Shown here: positions 14,922-22,503 of the stretch, one piece after another
Numbering within the stretch: position 1 is the first letter of the stretch
Layout of the letters: every line of letters starts with the position of its first letter
IMG/VR virus record: IMGVR_UViG_3300012923_000140
Span: 1-26,868 of that record
DNA: 26,868 nucleotides
Source of the DNA: a virus
Strand: one strand, 5' to 3'
Made by a program: the position numbers and the translations under genes
Notes under the pieces: generated by a model
The model's input: only the letters and a program-made list of their open reading frames with translations
What the model was told of the DNA's origin: nothing
The model's database searches: none

Positions 14922-15992
14922 ATGAGAATCATAGTCATCTTACTAGCCCTGTGGTCAGGGTGCGCAACAGCGGCAGAACTGCCACGGCCAAAGCCGGTGC
15001 CACCAGCTAAGCCGGTAGCCGCGCCTACGATTGGCGGCCCGGTAGACGGTCTCGGAAGGGCCGGCATCGCATTATTCAATCAAGGAAAGAATGTGTTTAG
15101 CCGGGTCTTCACACCCGAGACAGGATTGGGGCCACTGTTCAACAACATAGGTTGTGCGACTTGTCACGAGGTGCCCGTAGTAGGCGGATCAGGCGGTTTC
15201 AATGAAGACGACGTTGACGTGGAGCGTCACGCCACTGCCGACGATCAACCGTCCTGTAACGAGTTGACCACGTTCGGTGGTCCTGTTTTCAGGGAGCAAG
15301 CAGTACCGGGCGCAACAGTTCCCTCAATTCCCGGCAACGCAGGTGTGCGTATTGGCCTGCGCTCGACACCTGCCCTGTTTTCATCCGGTTCAATTGATGC
15401 GGTTTCCGAGGAAACCATCATCGACAACGCTAGGCGCAACAATGGCGGGCGCGTCGCGAAGTTACCGAACGGTAAGATCGGAAAATTTGGACGCAAGGCG
15501 ACTGACCCGGATTTGGCTGGTTTCGTGCGTGGAGCATTTGCGACGGAACAGGGTATAGATTCCCCCAGCGAGATCAGCGAGACTGACCTTTTACTGGCCA
15601 CGTTTTTTATCGCCAATCTCGCGCCACCTGACGCGCAGGCAGATGCACAAGGGTCCAAAGTCTTTCACGATATAGGGTGCGCCAGCTGCCACATCCCCAG
15701 CCTTCCGACCGAGAAGGGGAAACATGCGTTCTTGTATTCCGACCTTCTGTTGCACGATATGGGACCCGGCCTAGCTGATCTATGCAAGGGAGTGGCGGCG
15801 ACCAACGAGTTCCGCACCGAACCTTTGATGGGGCTGAGGTTCCGATCCAGGTTCCTCCACGACGGGCGTGCAGAGCGTCTTTCCGCCGCGATCACGAGCC
15901 ACGGAGGTCAGGGTCAAGCGGCTGCAGACAAGTTTGTGCGGGTGAATGATCGGGATCGTAACGCTTTGATGAAATTCCTAAGCGGCCTCTAA
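14922..15992 (+). CDS. periplasmic di-heme c-type cytochrome, DUF1111 (thiol oxidoreductase-like)
   Basis: The 356-residue protein begins with a signal peptide (apolar run then ATAA-E), so it should be exported. It has two CxxCH haem-c sites: C78-C81-H82 in NNIGCATCHEVP and C253-C256-H257 in HDIGCASCHIPS. The DUF1111 frame is clear: FTPETGLGPLFN, GRKATDPDLAGFVRGAF, LLLHDMGPGLAD, FRTEPLMGLRFR and FLHDGRA. Such proteins are bacterial electron carriers or MauG/peroxidase relatives needing host cytochrome c maturation. TAGGAGG precedes the ATG. It is an odd neighbour for head genes and may be an acquired moron gene. It ends 14 bases before a tiny ORF. The role for a phage is unknown. Confidence 0.88.
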   Translation: MRIIVILLALWSGCATAAELPRPKPVPPAKPVAAPTIGGPVDGLGRAGIALFNQGKNVFSRVFTPETGLGPLFNNIGCATCHEVPVVGGSGGFNEDDVDVERHATADDQPSCNELTTFGGPVFREQAVPGATVPSIPGNAGVRIGLRSTPALFSSGSIDAVSEETIIDNARRNNGGRVAKLPNGKIGKFGRKATDPDLAGFVRGAFATEQGIDSPSEISETDLLLATFFIANLAPPDAQADAQGSKVFHDIGCASCHIPSLPTEKGKHAFLYSDLLLHDMGPGLADLCKGVAATNEFRTEPLMGLRFRSRFLHDGRAERLSAAITSHGGQGQAAADKFVRVNDRDRNALMKFLSGL

Positions 15993-16006
15993 CGCGGTGA
16001 AACAGC

Positions 16007-16141
16007 ATGACCCCACATCAGAAACGAGCGTTGCGTGATCCTTGTTTTGAGGCTGAGGAGACGGCGCGCCCGCAGTTCGGGTGGCGCGCCCAGGACGATT
16101 TGGTAACCTTGCTTCTGACGATGAACATAGGCCTCGAATGA
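16007..16141 (+). CDS. tiny hypothetical protein (44 aa)
   Basis: This frame, MTPHQKRALRDPCFEAEETA onward, is a possible small gene after the cytochrome, with weak Shine-Dalgarno GGTGA. Within it, two GGCGCGCC octamers at 16063-16070 and 16083-16090 form an 8-bp stem with a 12-base loop. The frame could be chance in GC-rich DNA. Confidence 0.28.
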   Translation: MTPHQKRALRDPCFEAEETARPQFGWRAQDDLVTLLLTMNIGLE

Positions 16142-16249
16142 GCCGCGTTCTTCGGCGGCGCACCATTGTGGCATTGCAGTGTCGCGCTGTGGTCGCCATG
16201 GACGCGCCGACCGAAGATCCTGTCCGTGTGGCAGGAATCTGACTTCGAG

Positions 16250-16420
16250 ATGGCCATGCGATATGCGATGCTGACGCTGGACGGTGTCGGCATGCTGGGG
16301 AATGACGTCATCCAGCGAGGAACTGCCGCTTTTCACGTGAGGCGGCAGACGAACGAAGTAGAATCCGCCAGTGTGATGAAAACGCCGCGATGGAGAGCCA
16401 AGTATGAACAAAGAAGCTGA
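16250..16420 (+). CDS. possible small hypothetical protein (56 aa)
   Basis: The ATG at 16250 opens a 56-residue frame beginning MAMRYAMLTLDGVGMLGNDV and ending 17 bases into the next gene. No domain, no clear ribosome-binding site. The stretch 16142-16249 otherwise shows no convincing gene; a 34-residue frame at 16138-16242 is equally weak. Confidence 0.27.
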   Translation: MAMRYAMLTLDGVGMLGNDVIQRGTAAFHVRRQTNEVESASVMKTPRWRAKYEQRS

Positions 16421-16739
16421 TGACGCGGTTCTGCAGGCGCTCCAGCAGCACCACGGCACGATCATCCTCAACAACCCGTCGAAGGCGCTGATCGCCGTCG
16501 GCAAGGAGAACACCGAGCTGCACGACGAGATGGACCGCTGCCACCGGGAGTTGGACATCTACCGCAACGCGCTGACTGTCATCGCCTACCTGTCGTGGGT
16601 CGAGGTCGGAAGTGTGGACAGCGCTTTCGGCAAATGTCAGACTCTGGCAAAGGCAGCGCTGTCGCAGCTTCAGATGGCTGGTTCAGACTTGGCGCTGCTT
16701 AGGCAGGCCACTCAGAGGAAGACCGATGTCGGAAACTAG
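16404..16739 (+). CDS. hypothetical coiled-coil protein (111 aa)
   Basis: The ATG at 16404 leads a helical product. NPSKALIAVGKENTELHDEM is followed by a coiled-coil-like segment and an amphipathic helix with LAKAALSQLQM. It overlaps the next gene by 14 bases. No family recognised. Base composition and position fit a phage structural-region accessory gene. Confidence 0.55.
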   Translation: MNKEADDAVLQALQQHHGTIILNNPSKALIAVGKENTELHDEMDRCHRELDIYRNALTVIAYLSWVEVGSVDSAFGKCQTLAKAALSQLQMAGSDLALLRQATQRKTDVGN

Positions 16740-17064
16740 CACCGCCACCCAGACGCCGGCGCAAGACCTGAAGGACGCCGAGGCCGCGCTCACCCGCGCC
16801 GAGCATGCACAGATGTTGGCCCGCCAGGTTGTCCGGGAAAAGCGCATCAACGTCATGCGCGTCCAAGTCAAGGGCATGGGCAGCGCGCTCCAGGACGCCC
16901 ACATCAACCTGACGTTAGCCAACCTGGAACTGTCCGACGCCGAGGCTAACGAGACGCGCGCCACGCAAAGAACAGCCAAGGCGCGGCAGAACGTTGACCA
17001 TGCACAACGTGGGCACGTCGCTGCTTTGAGGGAGTCGCGGACGATCAATGCGCAGGTGGCATGA
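16726..17064 (+). CDS. long-helix coiled-coil hypothetical protein (112 aa)
   Basis: The ATG at 16726 is chosen because a longer frame from 16612 lies within the upstream gene. The product is almost one continuous charged helix (AEAALTRAEHAQMLARQVV, LELSDAEANETRATQRT), likely coiled coil. It overlaps the next start by ATGA. Function unknown. Confidence 0.57.
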   Translation: MSETSTATQTPAQDLKDAEAALTRAEHAQMLARQVVREKRINVMRVQVKGMGSALQDAHINLTLANLELSDAEANETRATQRTAKARQNVDHAQRGHVAALRESRTINAQVA

Positions 17065-17171
17065 TGTGTGACGATTTCGTCCAGCATCTTGTAGGATTTT
17101 GGAGCGTCATTGGTGCGACAGGATTGTTTATGTTTGGCGTTTGGTGGTTTACATCCCACTCGCCAGGATAA
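17061..17171 (+). CDS. small membrane protein (36 aa)
   Basis: The frame, overlapping the previous stop, gives MMCDDFVQHLVGFWSVIGAT and a second half of strongly apolar residues (GLFMFGVWWFTSHS). A single membrane helix is likely. Too short for a family call. Confidence 0.48.
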   Translation: MMCDDFVQHLVGFWSVIGATGLFMFGVWWFTSHSPG

Positions 17172-17203
17172 ATTCGGCACAGCAGGGGCGCAAGTGGCTT
17201 AAC

Positions 17204-17371
17204 ATGGCGAACGGTGGCGTCCTTCCGACTGAAGAAGGCACAGGTGTTTTGATATTGCCTGAACCGATCTCCGATGGAGAAGTTGAGATTATCCTGGCCT
17301 TGGTCTCTCCAGATGTTCGTGATGAACTTGATAAAATCAGGTCCCTTAGGCGGCGACTCCCGCACTCCTGA
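17204..17371 (+). CDS. small hypothetical protein (55 aa)
   Basis: The ATG at 17204 starts MANGGVLPTEEGTGVLILPE; an in-frame start at 17099 overlaps the membrane-protein gene. The product has a beta-rich front and an acidic helix (SPDVRDELDKIRSL). No family recognised. The ribosome-binding site is weak. Confidence 0.42.
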   Translation: MANGGVLPTEEGTGVLILPEPISDGEVEIILALVSPDVRDELDKIRSLRRRLPHS

Positions 17372-17390
17372 GGTATAATCCCGTGCGAAA

Positions 17391-17455
17391 GCCCGGAGAG
17401 AAACGACCGCGAATAGGTCGCGTATCGTTGATGGGTGAGTAGGCTTGCTCCGGGC
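17391..17455 (+). ncRNA. possible structured small RNA (nested hairpin) upstream of the tRNA-like sequence
   Basis: GCCCGGAG at 17391-17398 pairs perfectly with CTCCGGGC at 17448-17455. Inside, AACGA (17402-17406) pairs with TCGTT (17425-17429), and CGCGA (17408-17412) with TCGCG (17418-17422). The nested stems and absence of a good ORF suggest a structured RNA. A TATAAT at 17374-17379 is suitably placed as a -10 box, but no convincing -35 is seen. No known family recognised. Confidence 0.4.
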
Positions 17456-17507
17456 GGACGGAGACGCCGGTTGTGGGTGACACCTCGGGGTTGGAACCCT
17501 CACTCGG

Positions 17508-17590
17508 GGGCCTTTCGTCTAGTGGTTGAGGACGCCGTCGCCCAGCTATCGAGCCCGGCGGAAACGTTGGTTCGAATCCTTCAAGGTCCA
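17508..17590 (+). tRNA. degenerate tRNA-Glu-like sequence with expanded anticodon loop
   Basis: GGGCCTT (17508-17514) pairs with AAGGTCC (17583-17589). The D-arm GTCTAGTGGTTGAGGAC and the T-loop GGTTCGAATCC resemble bacterial tRNA-Glu. The anticodon stem CCGTC/GGCGG (17535-17539 and 17557-17561) encloses 17 bases instead of 7. The T stem GTTGG/CCTTC has two mismatches. No CCA is encoded in place. It looks like a decayed tRNA, an atypical phage tRNA, or an interrupted one. The decoding identity is not readable. Confidence 0.45.
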
Positions 17591-17595
17591 CTGCC

Positions 17596-17973
17596 ATGTT
17601 GCCTTCAGACAGCTCGAACGTAGTCCAGTATAGCAACGCCGAGATGAGACTTTACGACCGTCTCGGACCCTTGGCTAAGGCGGCGATTGGCAACGCGCAC
17701 CGCATCCTGGACATCGCGTTCTGCCTCAACCAGTTCCAGCGCGGGCGAGGGCCGATCGAGCGGGACGGCGATTTCTATCCGGCACCGGCGTACAACAGTT
17801 CGGAAGGTGATGTCGAGTTCGCGCGCTGGATCGAGGACAAGGTGATCCGCAAGGACGCGAAGATGTCCGTCGATCAACTCACCCTCAGGCCGCTGCGGAC
17901 GGGCCCAGTGACGAAACGCGCCATGCGTGCTAATGCTCGTGGCGGAAGTCGCGCTCTTGGGACTAGCGGCTAA
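17596..17973 (+). CDS. hypothetical protein (125 aa)
   Basis: The ATG at 17596 follows the tRNA-like element, whose acceptor AAGG could serve as ribosome-binding site. The product has a helical middle (YDRLGPLAKAAIGNAHRILD) and a basic, Ala/Arg-rich tail. No domain is recognised. The frame agrees with local base composition. Confidence 0.5.
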   Translation: MLPSDSSNVVQYSNAEMRLYDRLGPLAKAAIGNAHRILDIAFCLNQFQRGRGPIERDGDFYPAPAYNSSEGDVEFARWIEDKVIRKDAKMSVDQLTLRPLRTGPVTKRAMRANARGGSRALGTSG

Positions 17974-18162
17974 GGGGTTGAGCCTCGACGCCGAACCTGC
18001 GAAATCCTGTATGGGCAACCAGCCTGACCGTCCTGTGATCCGATGACGCGCCTTCGCTCTGGGATGGATTCGGTGAGGACGTAGCAGAGACCGGGTAAAC
18101 GCCACAGGTCAGGTAAAACCCGGCGGCTTCCGCCAATTTGTTCTGCCGCCGGAGCATCGCAA
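17974..18162 (+). other. intergenic stretch with inverted repeats, no gene seen
   Basis: Only very short frames occur here. CCGGGT...ACCCGG and CCGGCGG...CCGCCGG can form stems in the second half, around 18090-18152. Nothing matching a known RNA or promoter is recognised. Confidence 0.35.
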
Positions 18163-18486
18163 GTGACCCTCATCAGATTGATGGAAAGTACCCTATACAA
18201 ATCGCCAGGGACTATCATCGTCAGCCGAGACGACGACGGCGTCCATCATTTCTCCAGCTCCGAACGTCCAGACCGCATCATCATCGACATCCATAACCTG
18301 AGCATCGGTTTCGGCTGGATGAACGTAAACAGTATCCAGAAGACGATCACCTTCTCGCTGGACGGGGAGGTTTTGGTGTATCGTCGCATCGGCAAGGACC
18401 CCCACGGGTGGTGGGTCTGCGATCGGGTGCATGATGGCGATCAACTTCACGAAGGCGATAGAACTTCAGGTAGTCCGCAAGCTTAA
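18163..18486 (+). CDS. hypothetical protein (107 aa)
   Basis: The GTG at 18163 has GGAG eight bases upstream, so it is preferred to the ATG at 18181, which has none. The product is beta-rich (GTIIVSRDDDGVHHFSS, FGWMNVNSIQKTITFSLDG). Its end overlaps the fused protease gene by 56 bases. No family recognised. Confidence 0.5.
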   Translation: MTLIRLMESTLYKSPGTIIVSRDDDGVHHFSSSERPDRIIIDIHNLSIGFGWMNVNSIQKTITFSLDGEVLVYRRIGKDPHGWWVCDRVHDGDQLHEGDRTSGSPQA

Positions 18487-21418
18487 GTCCCACGCCAAGG
18501 TCGGCTACCAGGACCATCCCAACGGCGACAAGCGGTGCTCCGGCTGCTCGATGTTCGTTGATGGCAACCCGCCGGCGTGCACCCACGTCGCGCCTCCGAT
18601 AGCTTCCCACGGCTACTGCGATGACTATGAACCCCTCGATCCCAACGCCAGGGCGCGCGCGGCTATCGGAAAGGCTAAGTCCTTCGCCGAGGTGCTGAAG
18701 GACGGCCCTCCGGACGAGGCCCGCGACAACCAGGGCAAGTGGACGACCGGGTCTGGCGCTGGCCAGGGTACGACGAGGCAAAGCGGCAGGACCGGTGGCA
18801 GGATTGCTGGTCGGCGCGGCCAATCAGTGAGCACCTATCTCGATGCTGAGCTTCGCCGGGAGGAGCGCCAGCAGGCCCGCGACGAAAAGCAGATGAAGGA
18901 TGCCCAGCAAAAGGTGGACGACCTCCAGCGTCAACTTAGTGAGCACAGCCAGGACAAGAGCGAGGATCTCTACTGGGGCGTCCACCGGATGCTCCAGCAG
19001 GCGCGGGACGATCTCCAGAGCTTGCAATCCGCGCACAAGGCGTACAGTCCGGACGAGCCGCGGGACGCGAAGGGGATGTGGACGTCGGAGGGTGGCGGGA
19101 TATCATCTGGCACAGCAGCCAATATCCACGGTGCTGTCGAAGGTAACGACATAGCTGGCCACGCCAGCAAGGTGGATGATGCCCACCAGACGCTCGATCA
19201 AGCCATGACCGAGGCTAGCTACGCTGAGGAAGTGGCCCAGGAGCATCAAGACAACCACGGAGAGCAGGATCCTGAGCTTGAGAGTGCTGCGGTGGCTGCC
19301 CAGAAGACGGCGGCAGAGGCGGCTGTCGAGCTTCACCAACATCTCAGCGATCTGCACCAAGCCACGGGGGACGCGATGGCGAGGATCGAGCAGCACTTGT
19401 CTGCGTCAGGCATCCATAGGGTGGGCAAGAACATGACCGTCGGCGATGTCCACGCGACCACCGCGCTAGGCAACCAGCCTCCCAACAAGCGCAAGGCGAA
19501 GGACTTCCTGACCACCATCGGGGAGATCAAGGGTGCGCGCGTCATGGCGGTCCCAGCCATGGATTTCGGCAAGGCGCTGGAGAAGATCAAGGCCGATGCG
19601 CTTGCCAGTGCGGCGACCATTGACTTTGTGACCGCGCTTGGAAATGCAGTTCTAGCCAAGGTGGATTGGGACGAACTCAGCAAGCGCACTGTTTCAGTGC
19701 TGTTCATGCGCCACGGCCCGACCCGGTTCAACAACCAGACCGATATGAGCAAGGACCGGGTGCGATCCTGGAACAACGTCCCGCTGACGGCGGAGGGCAT
19801 CGAGGACGCCGAGAAGGCCGGCGAGAAACTGGCGAAGCAGGACATCGGCTACATCGTCAGCTCTGATCTTGGCCGCGCCATCCAGACGTCCAAGCTCGTC
19901 GGCAAGGCGGTTGGGATCAAACCCATCCATGACTACGGAATGCGGCCGTGGAACCTCGGCAAGTTCACCGGGCAGACGACGGACGAGGCCCATGACGGTA
20001 TTTTGGAGCACGTCGAGAACCCGGACGAGATGGTGGACGGCGGCGAGTCGTTCAACACGTTCAAGGCGCGCGCCGCGCAGGCGATGCTGAGCCACATCAA
20101 GAAGGCGGGCAAGAAGAAGATGCTGGTTGTTTCCCATCATCGCAACGAGCGCCTGTTCGCGGCGATGCGTCCGGACGGGACGGTCGACGCCAAAAAGTTC
20201 ATGAAGGCTGGCGAGGACCCCGGCGACTTCGTGGAAATGGAATTCAGCACCGACGAACTCCAGAATGCCCTCAGGAGCGCCAAGGAAGACCATGGAGAGG
20301 CGAAAGTCGGCAAGGTGTGGGGCAGCAACGCCGAACTCCCGGACGGCGTCAGGAACGTCCTGCCGCAGGAGGCGCAGACCGTCTGGAGGAAGGTGGCGAA
20401 CGACCGCATCAAGGCGGGGCAGTCCGAAAAATCTGCTATCCGGCAGGCATGGACCGCCGTCAAGAACGGATGGAGCAAGACCAAGGACGGTTGGATGCGC
20501 AAGACATGGCTGGAGTCGGACGGCGTCCACGAGTTCCTCGATGCGGAACTGGCCAAACTGGGGGGTAGCACGTCGTCCATCGCCAAGCCAACGGACCAGG
20601 TCAACGTATCGCTCCAGCTCATCCCGTTGGACGACCAGAACGCGAGGTCGCCGTTCCCGTACGACCAGTATTTCTTCTCCGATCTGCGCAACGATCAGAA
20701 GGAGCGGGTGCTGGCGGCGCTGACGGACCAGGATTCGCTGGAGGAGCGGGAGATCCCGTTATCCATGCTGTCAGCCGTCCAGGACCGGGTCGACCCGGGG
20801 AAAATACAGTCGATGATCGAGGGCGCCACGGAGAAGCGCCCTGTTGTGGTGCGCATTGGCCCGGGGCGCTACTGCATCGTCGACGGACACCACAGGTTGA
20901 CGGCCGCGAAGCTCAGCGGCGTCAAGACGGTCACGGTCAAGTACCTCGATATCGAGGATTACGATCCGCGCGTCCACACCGATGAAAATCAAGGCAGCAA
21001 GGGCGAACCCGTGAACAAGGCACCCGACATGGAGATCGAGTTCGACGTCCGGAAGACCGACGAGGACCAGCAGCTCGTGTTCGGCTGGGCGTCGATTTGC
21101 TCGATCGGTGGCGAGGATGTTGTGGACAAGCAGGACGACATCATCCCGGAGGACGAGCTGGAGAAGGCCGCCTACGACTTCGCCCTCTACTGCCGCCAGC
21201 AGGGCGACATGCACGAGCGAATGGGCGTTGGCCGGCTGGTCGAGTCCATGATGTTCACGAAGCAGAAGCAGGAGGCGCTAGGCGTCGATCTTGGACTCAC
21301 AGGATGGTGGATCGGTTTTCGCGTGGATGATCCAGGAGTATGGAAGCGCATCAAGGCTGGCGAGTTGCCGGAGTTCTCCATCGGCGGGAAGGCGAGGCGG
21401 GAAACAGTCGACGCTTGA
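18431..21418 (+). CDS. multidomain fusion: HiPIP-like, coiled coil, histidine phosphatase, ChaB, ParB-like, XkdF prohead protease
   Basis: The 995-residue protein carries distinct modules. Residues 36-66 (C36-x2-C39-x10-C50-x12-C63) fit the high-potential iron-sulfur protein signature, with CTHVAPPIASHGYCDDY at the end. PPDEARDNQGKW (93-104) and YSPDEPRDAKGMW (205-217) are linker repeats. A coiled-coil region covers about 140-320. VLFMRHGPTRF gives the phosphoglycerate-mutase RHG motif (R427-H428-G429), with R482 and H569/H570 later. Residues 635-690 fit ChaB (ELPDGVRNVLPQEAQ...AWTAVKNG). VDGHHRLTAAK (817-827) is ParB-like. Residues 866-995 match XkdF-type prohead protease, ending FSIGGKARRE. 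The XkdF end seems truncated by the insertion described below. The start is the ATG at 18431 or 18434. Confidence 0.85.
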   Translation: MMAINFTKAIELQVVRKLKSHAKVGYQDHPNGDKRCSGCSMFVDGNPPACTHVAPPIASHGYCDDYEPLDPNARARAAIGKAKSFAEVLKDGPPDEARDNQGKWTTGSGAGQGTTRQSGRTGGRIAGRRGQSVSTYLDAELRREERQQARDEKQMKDAQQKVDDLQRQLSEHSQDKSEDLYWGVHRMLQQARDDLQSLQSAHKAYSPDEPRDAKGMWTSEGGGISSGTAANIHGAVEGNDIAGHASKVDDAHQTLDQAMTEASYAEEVAQEHQDNHGEQDPELESAAVAAQKTAAEAAVELHQHLSDLHQATGDAMARIEQHLSASGIHRVGKNMTVGDVHATTALGNQPPNKRKAKDFLTTIGEIKGARVMAVPAMDFGKALEKIKADALASAATIDFVTALGNAVLAKVDWDELSKRTVSVLFMRHGPTRFNNQTDMSKDRVRSWNNVPLTAEGIEDAEKAGEKLAKQDIGYIVSSDLGRAIQTSKLVGKAVGIKPIHDYGMRPWNLGKFTGQTTDEAHDGILEHVENPDEMVDGGESFNTFKARAAQAMLSHIKKAGKKKMLVVSHHRNERLFAAMRPDGTVDAKKFMKAGEDPGDFVEMEFSTDELQNALRSAKEDHGEAKVGKVWGSNAELPDGVRNVLPQEAQTVWRKVANDRIKAGQSEKSAIRQAWTAVKNGWSKTKDGWMRKTWLESDGVHEFLDAELAKLGGSTSSIAKPTDQVNVSLQLIPLDDQNARSPFPYDQYFFSDLRNDQKERVLAALTDQDSLEEREIPLSMLSAVQDRVDPGKIQSMIEGATEKRPVVVRIGPGRYCIVDGHHRLTAAKLSGVKTVTVKYLDIEDYDPRVHTDENQGSKGEPVNKAPDMEIEFDVRKTDEDQQLVFGWASICSIGGEDVVDKQDDIIPEDELEKAAYDFALYCRQQGDMHERMGVGRLVESMMFTKQKQEALGVDLGLTGWWIGFRVDDPGVWKRIKAGELPEFSIGGKARRETVDA

Positions 21419-21505
21419 CCTCATGGCAAGGACGTGACAGCGTGACCAGGTTGGAATTCCTCCCTGAATTGCAACATCTCAGAGATCCCCTCTCAGAGAG
21501 CGAAG

Positions 21506-21540
21506 TCGGGCCTCCCGCCACACTGGAGGCCCGATTTGAT
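21506..21540 (+). terminator. rho-independent-type terminator after the fused protease gene
   Basis: TCGGGCCTCC (21506-21515) and GGAGGCCCGA (21525-21534) form a perfect 10-bp stem with a 9-base loop, followed by TTTGATTTT. This suggests transcription ends here. Confidence 0.75.
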
Positions 21541-21614
21541 TTTGGCATCTCAAATGCTATAGCTGGCAGTACTGTACGGACACTGCGTCCGTCCAGATCG
21601 AAGCAATTGACTTT

Positions 21615-21646
21615 CAGGCGGCGTGTTGAAATCGTCGCCTGTTTTT
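21615..21646 (+). terminator. second rho-independent-type terminator
   Basis: CAGGCGGCG (21615-21623) pairs with CGTCGCCTG (21633-21641), nine pairs including one G-U, loop of nine, followed by five T at 21642-21646. Confidence 0.72.
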
Positions 21647-21649
21647 CTT

Positions 21650-22193
21650 AGCCTCCGGCACGCCGGTGGCTATTCTCGCGGAAGCGTGTAGCCACGCAGC
21701 GTTAACAGAGCGTCGGAGTTTGTAAGCGTTGCGACCGAAAGGTGGCGCCCAGGCATGCCGAGCCGGATCAGCGCCCGGCCCGCGAGGAACTAAAGCTAGG
21801 CGGCTCGCTCGCGGACTGCTCTCATCCGCCGTGGTGAGAGTGGCCATCGCCGACTGAAGTCTAGACTTCGTGTATGGGCGCAGTGGTGTGGAGAGGCATG
21901 AGGCGGCGCGCGCCTCACGTAACGCCCTTTCGATAGGGGGCCAAACGCCAGCGGTGCGGTGTGGTCCGGACCAAACAGACCGAACAGATGGCTGCCGGAT
22001 GATCTAACACGCCTCGCCCATGCACGATTCGGGCAGCGAGCTGCTGACTGAAAGAGAAGTGATACGTGGAAGAATGCAATCTACCCTTTGAACGCGTGCC
22101 GAGCTGCGCTTGTGATGATGGCGCTGGCCTTCCGCCATCGGCAGAGAAGCGTGCCAAATGTCGCTGGGAAGGTGGCCCATGTTCTAGGCTTTG
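21650..22193 (+). other. structured non-coding stretch within the insertion
   Basis: No convincing gene is seen here. There are many self-complementary segments: the palindrome GAAGTCTAGACTTC at 21856-21869, a TGAGGCG/CGCCTCA hairpin at 21899-21917, GCCCT/AGGGGGC at about 21924-21941, and the palindrome TGGTCCGGACCA at 21962-21973. This suggests a folded RNA or an intron-like core. No hallmark of group I or II introns was matched with confidence. Confidence 0.4.
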
Positions 22194-22222
22194 CAGCGAG
22201 CCGCCGACTAAAGGAAGGTGCA

Positions 22223-22465
22223 ATGTCAACCCTGGAAGAACTCAAAGCCCTTGCCGACGGCTGGCATGGGCCTAAAAGCAAGGCCATCACGTCAGCGGCC
22301 ATCGATACGGCCGACAATATGACGCCTGTTCCCTGTTCTGATGGCGGCCTCCATCTAGAGATGCACGCGGGTGGTGTTGATATCGAGATTACGATCAATC
22401 CCGAAGGCCACGTCACCAGCGTTTATGTTGAAAGGGCGGACCTTCGGAAGCCTACCTCACGGTAG
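22223..22465 (+). CDS. small hypothetical protein between direct repeats (80 aa)
   Basis: AAGGAAGG precedes the ATG at 22223. The product starts MSTLEELKALADGWHGPKSK and continues with GGLHLEMHAGGVDIEITINP, which resembles a common family of small proteins with LADGWDG and GGxxLEWH segments. That family's role is not established. The stop falls within a perfect hairpin (22448-22469). An in-frame ATG at 22088 is further upstream but lacks a ribosome-binding site. Confidence 0.62.
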   Translation: MSTLEELKALADGWHGPKSKAITSAAIDTADNMTPVPCSDGGLHLEMHAGGVDIEITINPEGHVTSVYVERADLRKPTSR

Positions 22466-22469
22466 GCTT
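22448..22469 (+). terminator. 9-bp perfect hairpin at the end of the small ORF
   Basis: AAGCCTACC and GGTAGGCTT pair across a TCAC loop, overlapping the ORF stop codon. There is no T tract, so termination is uncertain. Confidence 0.4.
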
Positions 22470-22503
22470 GTGGTTCGACAAGCGCTCGTCAGCGAGCCGC
22501 CGA

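Noticed and set aside
16063-16090. Terminator after the cytochrome gene
   Set aside because: Two GGCGCGCC octamers form a strong stem, but no T tract follows and the octamer is itself palindromic.
15989-16558. Reverse-strand frame of 189 residues over the cytochrome-to-coiled-coil spacer
   Set aside because: Composition is Ser/Arg-rich without recognised motif, and it runs into a forward gene; the region is instead given as weak small frames.
17374-17379. TATAAT promoter box
   Set aside because: A perfect -10 hexamer is present, but no acceptable -35 lies 16-18 bases upstream; noted only as support for the adjacent RNA.
17508-17590. Amber-suppressor tRNA (CTA in the loop)
   Set aside because: CTA occurs in the expanded loop, but it is not in a normal 7-base anticodon context with U33 immediately before it, so a suppressor identity cannot be supported.
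19694-20530. Reverse-strand frame of 278 residues inside the fused protease gene
   Set aside because: Opposite a well-supported coding region with conserved phosphatase motifs; no motif or ribosome-binding site.
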